Assembly: GCA_029260075.1 (NCBI GenBank)
Contig: JAJDDY010000065.1
Location: 34,255-98,254, forward strand
DNA length: 64,000 bases
From: Phycisphaerae bacterium
GTDB taxonomy: Bacteria > Planctomycetota > Phycisphaerae > UBA1845
Direction of reading: 5' to 3'
Part shown: in pieces, positions 59,701-64,000 of the stretch
Position numbering within the stretch: the stretch's first letter is position 1
Layout of the letters: every line of letters starts with the position of its first letter
Notes under the pieces: generated by a model
Database searches by the model: none
The model's input: only the letters and a program-made list of their open reading frames with translations
Told to the model about the DNA's origin: nothing
Translations under genes and position numbers: made by a program

Positions 59701-60000
59701 AGCATCATTCTGTTGGAGTTCGCCAACGCGCGTGTCCGCGACGGCATCTCCGTGCGCGACGCGATTCAGGAAGCCACGTGGGTGCGTCTTCGTCCCATCA
59801 TGATGACTTCCTTGACCACTTGGCTGGCGCTGATTCCCATGTCGATCGGCGCCGCCGGCGGCGAGGCCAACGCCCCGCTCGCCCGAACGATTATTGGTGG
59901 CGTATTGGCCGCGACGGTGCTGTCGATCGTCGTGATTCCCTGTTTGTATGTAATGATCAAGCGAGCCCCCGTAGCGACCACCGCTTCGGCGACGATGTGA
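56776..60000 (+). CDS. RND efflux transporter, inner-membrane pump
   Basis: This 1074-residue resistance-nodulation-division pump has the usual two-fold layout of 12 helices and two large periplasmic loops. The first helix is LVVVLVLVTAVVGV; the TM4 region reads GILVDQSIVVIDNI, where AcrB has two adjacent Asp and this protein has Asp-Gln. The second half repeats the pattern with VTGIVVEYSIILLEFA. It exports drugs, metals or lipids with energy from protons. Substrate is unknown. The ATG has only a weak ribosome binding site. Adaptor and outer-membrane genes follow. Confidence 0.93.
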   Translation: MRAIEVTLRNPHLVVVLVLVTAVVGVRSMMDIPADLLPQFDTPAVQIVTFYPGMPPEVMERDIMSRLQRWTGQSVGIEHQEAKAMLGVCIVKDFFREDISFDTAMSQVTSYAMSDMFYLPPGTVPPMVMPFDPTASVPLCLVSVSSPTMTEKQLYDVAYYELRNRLQSISGVIAPAVYGGVLRRILAYVDPIKLAARGLSPMDVVNAIKKQSVFIPTGNAKFGDIDYQIISNAMPATVEELNDIPIKATEDGVVFIRDVGRVKDSHQIQGNKVRINGKTMAYIPIYRQPGANTLEIVDRIKSQLARIGADLRQTNKDAGDLVLGVVMDQSSTVRASVKWLQVSAGLGALLAGLVVLVFLRSIRLTFIVFLAIPMSILAALIGLFMTGDTLNSMTLGGLALAIGILVDQSIVVIDNIVRHVRMGKPTTMAALDGTREVALPVLVSTATFIIVFFPIIFLTGIPRFLFQPLAVTVTFAVVASFLIAMLVIPSFTAKLLKSRNNGSNASDGGPEGPPNWFNSLFGQIMTMRYLIVMGAVALLVGAGWVGTTLGRELFPAVDSNQFTLFVRLPSGTRLENTETQITKIEKSIIDEMGTPDPDPENEQDPDSNLRILISNIGVLMDWPAAYTPNNGPMDAFVLVQTKGKSNKPNTFEIVNALRERLNREFPTIDFAFDTGGMMTAAMNFGLPSPIQVQVKGYDLHKAQRIARHIKEIMQSVPGTTDVRIAQRIDYPQIAINVDRVKAAMLGLTQDDVIKNVVTAFNSSIGFDPAFWIADNFNHYFIGAQYAEHAIESMETLRDIPITGTNSKQPVPLRNIADLSRKTGPAVVNHDNIKRVTDVFANVATGFDSGSVADEIERRLQDSSVLQPKAAMIKRGKIYDIGGEYAKKGFTFKIKGETETMRNAFKQFATGLAIAGILVYLVMVAQLRSFSVPFVIVLSIPLAMIGVVAALKLTGSNFNVPVFMGVIMVTGIVVEYSIILLEFANARVRDGISVRDAIQEATWVRLRPIMMTSLTTWLALIPMSIGAAGGEANAPLARTIIGGVLAATVLSIVVIPCLYVMIKRAPVATTASATM

Positions 60001-60055
60001 TGTGGCACAGATGGCATGCTTGATCGATAAACCTCGAAGATGAGCGGAGTTTGAT

Positions 60056-61375
60056 ATGGGTACGAGAAACAGCAATCACCGAACGGTGTGGTCTGACCGA
60101 GCAACGGGATGGCGCCAATACCAAATCATCGTCATCCTGGCCGCTGCATCGGCGGCGATGGTAGGTGGTCTGGCACGGGCGGAGGACAATGCAGGCAGAA
60201 AGAAGGTGTCGGTCGAGGCGGTGCAACCGGTCCGCCGCACGGTGACGCAGGGGTTAACATTGCCGGGTACGCTGATGGCCGACGAGCGCGTCGAGCTGTT
60301 CGCCAAGACAAGCGGTTACGTCGATACGATCGATCTCGACATCGGCGCGCGTGTGCGCAAGGGCGACGAGTTGGTCACAATCAGCGTACCGGAGATGGCC
60401 GACGAACTTCGCCAATCCGAGGCCGTCGTTCGCGCGAAACAATCGAAAGTCAAAGCCCTCAAGGCCAAGTCGGTTCAGGCCCAGCGCCTGATCGATACGG
60501 CCGTGGCACAGGTTCAACGTTTCTCCGCAGAGCACGACCTGGAAAAGATCAACCTCCGCCGCACGGAGACGTTGCGCGAAGGCAACGCCATCCCCGAGCA
60601 GGCACTCGACAAAGCGCGTAGCGACAACGCCATCACCGAAGCGCAGTTGCGCATTGCGGAAGCACAAGTGGCTGGCGCTCGCGCGGAGTTCCAAGCCGTA
60701 TCCGCTGATGTCGATGTGGCCAAGGCCGACGCCGCCGTCGCAGCCGCCAGCGTCGCACGCCTCAAGACGCTCATGAACTACGCCACGATTCGCGCTCCGT
60801 TCGACGGCGTGATTACACACCGCCACGTCGATCACGGCACGTTCGTTCGCTCCGCAGCCGAGGGCGTCGCGCAACCGCTGCTTCGCGTGGCGAAGACCGA
60901 TCGCATTCGCGTTGTGATTGAAATACCAGAGTCCGACACACCGTTTGTTCGGGCTGGGACGAATGTCAAGATCGAGCTGAAGACGTTGGGCGACGCCACC
61001 ATCAACGGAGTGATTTCTCGGACCGCTGCGTCCATCAAACCCGAAACGCGCACGATGCGCGCCGAGGTAGACTTGGACAACGCCGACGGGCGCCTTACGC
61101 CGGGCATGTATGCGTTGGTGACCGTCTTGCTTGATACAAGGGCGAACGCCACCGTCGTGCCTTCCAAGGCGATTCGTACTTCGGAAGATAGGACGGTGGT
61201 GTATCTCGTCGTTAACGGCAAGGCTGAGCCGCGTCCGGTCGAAATCGGCTACGACGACGGCATCTGGGCGGAGATTCTTTCGGGGCTGTCGTCGGGTGAT
61301 CAGGTCATTATCGCCGCGGACGCCACCGTGGCGTCGGGCGTTGCGGTGGAGATCGCCACGACAAACCCGTCGTGA
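60056..61375 (+). CDS. RND periplasmic adaptor (membrane fusion protein)
   Basis: This 439-residue HlyD/AcrA-like adaptor has a signal peptide ending near LARAED. A lipoyl-like half (ARVRKGDELVTISVPEM) is followed by a long coiled coil at about 115-225. The second half opens NYATIRAPFDGVITHRHVD, then comes a beta-barrel (VVIEIPESDTPFV) and a membrane-proximal domain. It bridges the RND pump and TolC. GGAG lies seven bases before the ATG. It starts 55 bp after the pump stop, in one operon with pump and TolC-like gene. Confidence 0.92.
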   Translation: MGTRNSNHRTVWSDRATGWRQYQIIVILAAASAAMVGGLARAEDNAGRKKVSVEAVQPVRRTVTQGLTLPGTLMADERVELFAKTSGYVDTIDLDIGARVRKGDELVTISVPEMADELRQSEAVVRAKQSKVKALKAKSVQAQRLIDTAVAQVQRFSAEHDLEKINLRRTETLREGNAIPEQALDKARSDNAITEAQLRIAEAQVAGARAEFQAVSADVDVAKADAAVAAASVARLKTLMNYATIRAPFDGVITHRHVDHGTFVRSAAEGVAQPLLRVAKTDRIRVVIEIPESDTPFVRAGTNVKIELKTLGDATINGVISRTAASIKPETRTMRAEVDLDNADGRLTPGMYALVTVLLDTRANATVVPSKAIRTSEDRTVVYLVVNGKAEPRPVEIGYDDGIWAEILSGLSSGDQVIIAADATVASGVAVEIATTNPS

Positions 61376-61571
61376 TAGAAGCTCAGCAGTGCAAGGTGTT
61401 GACGGTGTGCGATCATCCTTGTGGCCATTCAGTATGAAGATCGCGCGCTGTTCGGTGAGGACAATCGTCGGTACCGTGTGAATACGGCGACAGTGCAGCT
61501 TTTTCTTGAAACGTAGAGTTCGTAGTCGACGGTCCGTTTGGGTCGGACGATTGATTCCTGGGAGTTTGCGA

Positions 61572-63089
61572 ATGGTATGGTTCACACTACGTGACGGAGC
61601 ACGCGCGGGTGCGTCCTGTTGTCTCATGGTACTCGTGCTGACGTCCTGCTCCTCGCGCCCAGAGCACATCGCCGTCGAACGTCCCAACGTCGCCCCGATC
61701 GATACCGCCGGTGTGGGCGAGGCGTTGGAACTCGATACCGAAGACGTCGAACCGATGTTTACTGAGATGCTCGCGATCGACCTGCCGTCGGTCGTTCGTG
61801 TGGCCGCCGCACAAAACTTCGACATCCGCGCGGCCCAACAGGCGGTCATCGCGTCGCGCGGCTCCGTTGAAAGCGCCGTCGGCGCTGCCTTTCCCGCCTT
61901 GGTTCCCACGGCACTGTTCGAAAGCGCGCAAGGTACTGTCCGGGCCACCGAGGGCACGCTGGTCGGCGTCGGCTTCAACACGTTCCAGCCTTCCATTGCC
62001 ATCCAATGGCTGATCAATCCGGGTCGGGTCATCTACGACATCGTCGCCGCCAAGAAGCGTCTGTCGGCCTCGGAACACGAAGAAGAGGCCGTCGTTATCG
62101 AAACGTTGCGTGCCGCTGTGGTCCAGTTCTACGATATCGTTCTGGCCCAAGCCCGCATTTCAGCCGCGCATCAAGGCGTGGTAGAATCAGAAGAACTCCT
62201 CCGAATCAACCGCCTGCGCACACAGACCGGTACCGGTGTACTTGCCGACGAGCTTCGAGCCAAAGCTCGCTTGGCGCAGCGACGTCAAGACCTGATCACA
62301 GAAATGTCGGCGTTCTATGAAGCGTCCGTCACGCTCGCGGTCACGTTGCACTTGGATTCATCCGTAACGCTCGTGCCCAAGCTCGACCGCCTCCCGCCCA
62401 TCAAACTCGTGCGCGATGATATCGAAATTGAGGAGCTGCTCGCTATCGCCATGAATTTTCGACCGGACCTCGAAGGCGTCAAAGCACTTGTCGAAGCCGC
62501 CGCCGCCCGAACCGGTTCCACGTGGTGGGGTGCGTTCGGACCGCAGTTTTCGGCAAGTTATCAGTATGGCGGAATCACAGGTAATGCCCAAAATGCGGAG
62601 CCGATCGTCGGTGTGAATGGTCCGGAGCTCGTAGACCAGACGTATAGCCTTAGCCATCAGCAACTCGCCGACGCGTCGGTGGAATGGCGGTTGAGTTTGT
62701 CGGCCTTCGGCAATATGAAAACCGCCAAGGCCTACGAATCTCAAGCGGAAATCGAAGCACTTCGGCTTATGGATCGCGTAGCCGCACAGGTTGTTACCGC
62801 CGCGCAAGTCAGTCGGGCCAACGCGAAACTGATTGGACTTGCGAGACAACAAGTCGACGCAGCCGCTGAGGCGCTTCGACTCAGTCAAGCCAATCTCGAA
62901 GCCGGATCGATGACCACGCTCGACGTGCTTCAAGCACAAGACGCAGTGAATCAAGCTCGCGTTCGACACGCGGCGGCTGTCGTTCGATACAACCAAGCCC
63001 AGGTCAATCTTCTGGCCTCACTCGGATTGCTGGAACTTGAGACCCTGGCGCCGAGTGAAGTCGCAAGCACGGACAACGCGTCTGATTAG
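61572..63089 (+). CDS. TolC-like outer-membrane efflux protein
   Basis: This 505-residue OEP-family protein has a lipoprotein-type signal (MVLVLTSCSS). The two-fold TolC layout is visible in AAQNFDIRAAQQAVIASRGS and, in the second half, QVDAAAEALRLSQANLEAGS, then VLQAQDAVNQARVRHAAAVVRYN. It forms the outer-membrane duct of the efflux system. ATG 61572 follows GGGAG by about eight bases; the open frame back to a TTG at 61506 is not favoured. The TAG stop coincides with the first bases of a family B repeat. Confidence 0.9.
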   Translation: MVWFTLRDGARAGASCCLMVLVLTSCSSRPEHIAVERPNVAPIDTAGVGEALELDTEDVEPMFTEMLAIDLPSVVRVAAAQNFDIRAAQQAVIASRGSVESAVGAAFPALVPTALFESAQGTVRATEGTLVGVGFNTFQPSIAIQWLINPGRVIYDIVAAKKRLSASEHEEEAVVIETLRAAVVQFYDIVLAQARISAAHQGVVESEELLRINRLRTQTGTGVLADELRAKARLAQRRQDLITEMSAFYEASVTLAVTLHLDSSVTLVPKLDRLPPIKLVRDDIEIEELLAIAMNFRPDLEGVKALVEAAAARTGSTWWGAFGPQFSASYQYGGITGNAQNAEPIVGVNGPELVDQTYSLSHQQLADASVEWRLSLSAFGNMKTAKAYESQAEIEALRLMDRVAAQVVTAAQVSRANAKLIGLARQQVDAAAEALRLSQANLEAGSMTTLDVLQAQDAVNQARVRHAAAVVRYNQAQVNLLASLGLLELETLAPSEVASTDNASD

Positions 63090-63226
63090 CCGCCTGTTGA
63101 AAAAGTGTGGCACCGGCTTCCAGCCGGTAATCCATTAGCGCTTTCCGCCTCTTGACGGGGCAAGTCCCGTTGTCACGGGCGGGTTTTCGGCGACGTGATT
63201 GAATACCAGACTTGTTCAACAGACTG
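63088..63226. repeat. family B repeat, copy 5 (inverse orientation)
   Basis: It starts AGCCGCCTGTTGAAAAAGTG right at the tolC stop codon, followed by GCACCGGCTTCCAGCCGGTAA, CGCTTTCCGCCTCTTGACGG and CCCGTTGTCACGGGCGGG. It ends ATACCAGACTTGTTCAACAGACTG. The ends CTGTTGAA and TTCAACAG are inverted repeats. Confidence 0.9.
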
Positions 63227-63312
63227 TTCGCCGTGGCCACTCTCACAGGGCTCACGCCATCGACACTCAGAACGTGCTTGAGAAGTCTATTTCAGAGCTG
63301 CGTCGTAAGGAA

Positions 63313-63385
63313 CAGAGCCGCGCCTGTGAGGAAGCGATCCGGTCGCAAGTGCGAAAACCGCTCCCTGGCAGTCGCGGCTCGGTTC
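63313..63385. repeat. family A palindromic repeat, copy 11 (subtype A1)
   Basis: Arms CAGAGCCGCGCCTGTGAGG and CCGCTCCCTGGCAGTCGCGGCTCGG. The left A1 flank CGTGCTTGAGAAGTCTATTTC occurs at 63272. It lies between copy 5 of family B and the CPBP remnant; 63090-63463 has no gene. Confidence 0.82.
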
Positions 63386-63463
63386 GAAACTACCCCGCTT
63401 ACGCGCGATCTTGGAACGGGTCCGTGTTCGTCGCAAACTCGAACATACGCCTGCGCCGTCGGG

Positions 63464-63862
63464 CTATGTCGCTTGGACTGCGGGCCACAGGATGTGCCAC
63501 ACGACGTCGGCCCAGAAGTGAACTCCGACAGCCGCGATCAGGCCTTCCTTTATGTACCGCTCGCCCACGACGATTCCGACGATGCTGCTCAGCACAAGCA
63601 CTTCCGCTATCGCGATCGATGGTAGCTCAGCCGGTGTGGCGACGCCCAACGCCACCATCGTAGCCGGCAAGTGCGCGGGACCGAACGCAAGAGCGGCGAT
63701 CACGTTGCCCGCCCAGAGTGCGCCGCGTCTGGCGTTCCACCGCTTGAGTGCCAAACTCAGAAGGAACGCCCATAGCCCAAGGACGAACAACCGAAAGAGG
63801 ATTTCCTCGCCGACTGCTGCGGTAACAGAGCCGACAATCGAAAGTGGGAACTCAGGATGCGG
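63464..63862 (-). pseudogene. CPBP intramembrane protease gene, 3' part, interrupted by an IS
   Basis: The minus-strand frame reads PHPEFPLSIVGSVTAAVGEEILFRLFVL, then FGPAHLP and VHFWADVVWHI. These are the EExxxR, His and final motif regions of a CPBP protease. Homology runs up to about 63862, where the sequence changes to what looks like the end of an IS21-like element. The N-terminal helices are therefore on the far side of the element, outside the window. If the boundary is wrong the gene could be intact with an unusual start. Confidence 0.65.
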
Positions 63863-63930
63863 TGTCAGGGGGCGGGCAAAACCGGCCAGTAAGGGGCGGG
63901 TGAAAACCGGCCATTTTGAGGAGACGTGGG

Positions 63931-63974
63931 TTCGCCACGAGTCTGTTCCTCCGAAAGGAGGAAGCTGTGGCGAA
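63931..63974 (+). promoter_or_regulatory. hairpin sequestering the transposase ribosome binding site and start codon
   Basis: TTCCTCC-GAAA-GGAGGAA (63946-63963) is a perfect 7-bp stem with a GNRA tetraloop covering the GGAGG. Outside it TTCGCCAC (63931-63938) pairs with GTGGCGAA (63967-63974), covering the GTG start. Confidence 0.7.
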
Positions 63975-64000
63975 TCAACTCAAGATGGCCAAAGTACACA
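63967..64000 (+). CDS. istA: IS21-family transposase (IstA) N-terminus, cut by window edge
   Basis: GTG at 63967 begins VANQLKMAKVH, which resembles the N-terminus of planctomycete IstA-like transposases that continue with a helix-turn-helix. GGAGG lies five bases upstream. Only 11 codons are visible, so the call depends on the upstream end repeats. Confidence 0.55.
   Translation, partial: MANQLKMAKVH

Larger units (their letters stand above)
63863..64000 (+). mobile_element. left end of an IS21-like insertion sequence
   Basis: The stretch starts TGTCAGGG and carries two 22-bp direct repeats, 63869-63890 and 63893-63914 (GGGGCGGGYRAAAACCGGCCA type). Multiple end repeats of this kind are transposase-binding sites in IS21-family elements. 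An open frame with an IstA-like N-terminus starts at 63967. The element continues beyond the window. Confidence 0.7.

Noticed and set aside
60254..62032. 592-codon open frame on the minus strand
   Set aside because: It runs antisense through the adaptor and TolC-like genes, whose families are clear.
63863..63905. Open CPBP frame continuing past 63863
   Set aside because: The frame stays open by chance into the 22-bp repeats of the IS-like end; the sequence there does not look like a protease.

Overview
The window looks like a chromosome segment of a Planctomycetota bacterium, possibly Phycisphaerae-like. The evidence is a prepilin-like protein with a DUF1559-type tail, secreted proteins carrying dockerin-like calcium loops, DUF4159, DUF3179 and PQQ/ankyrin proteins, two ECF sigma/anti-sigma pairs, and GC-rich coding sequence. 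Genes are mostly monocistronic or in pairs, separated by long spacers full of short palindromic repeats. The assignment rests on gene content read by eye, not on a database search.

The main discovery is two genes that read through an in-frame UGA and are best explained as selenoprotein genes. At 38264-39370 (minus) is an iodothyronine-deiodinase-like lipoprotein with UGA exactly at the catalytic selenocysteine site (FGSYT-U-PPF). At 10158-10979 (minus) is a DUF3179-family protein whose UGA falls where that family has the first Cys of its CPL motif (VGW-U-PLA). Each UGA is followed by a compact hairpin with a three-base, G-first loop, 17 and 21 nt downstream, which fits the bacterial SECIS consensus. 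The deiodinase-like case belongs to a known kind of bacterial selenoprotein; I am not aware of a described Sec-containing DUF3179.

Layout. 1-5.4 kb: purB (partial), a CPBP protease, an ankyrin/PQQ protein. 6-11 kb: a prepilin, then the DUF3179 selenoprotein followed by a DUF4159 protein. 11.4-19.2 kb: a C2H2/AT-hook/HARE-HTH protein, an MBL-fold enzyme, a large Cys-rich secreted protein, an ABHD14-like hydrolase and a D-3-phosphoglycerate-dehydrogenase-like enzyme. 19.6-26.7 kb: ECF sigma, anti-sigma and PDZ protein, then dnaE. 26.9-33.7 kb: a dockerin-bearing pectinacetylesterase-like protein, a 5'-truncated epimerase pseudogene beside a 195-bp MITE, metF, tRNA-Tyr, gcvT-gcvH. 33.8-41.9 kb: small membrane or envelope genes, a DtxR-like regulator, a cytochrome c, the deiodinase, a HAMP protein and a PilZ protein. 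42.2-49.1 kb: a Lon-like protease with an overlapping TlyA-like methyltransferase, a GH114-like lipoprotein, a membrane protein and a diheme cytochrome. 49.9-54.8 kb: carB-carA in reversed order. 55.2-63.1 kb: an ECF sigma/anti-sigma pair and an RND pump-adaptor-TolC set. The right edge holds a CPBP gene apparently cut by the start of an IS21-like element.

Two dispersed repeat families dominate the spacers. Family A (11 copies, one of them a half) has a GAGCCGCGACCGT-type palindromic core with two alternative sets of flanks. Family B (5 copies) is about 100-145 bp with a CACCGGCT-TCC-AGCCGGTG hairpin, and at two genes its edge touches or supplies the stop codon. I saw no CRISPR array, rRNA or replication origin, and no selA, selB, selC or selD gene here.
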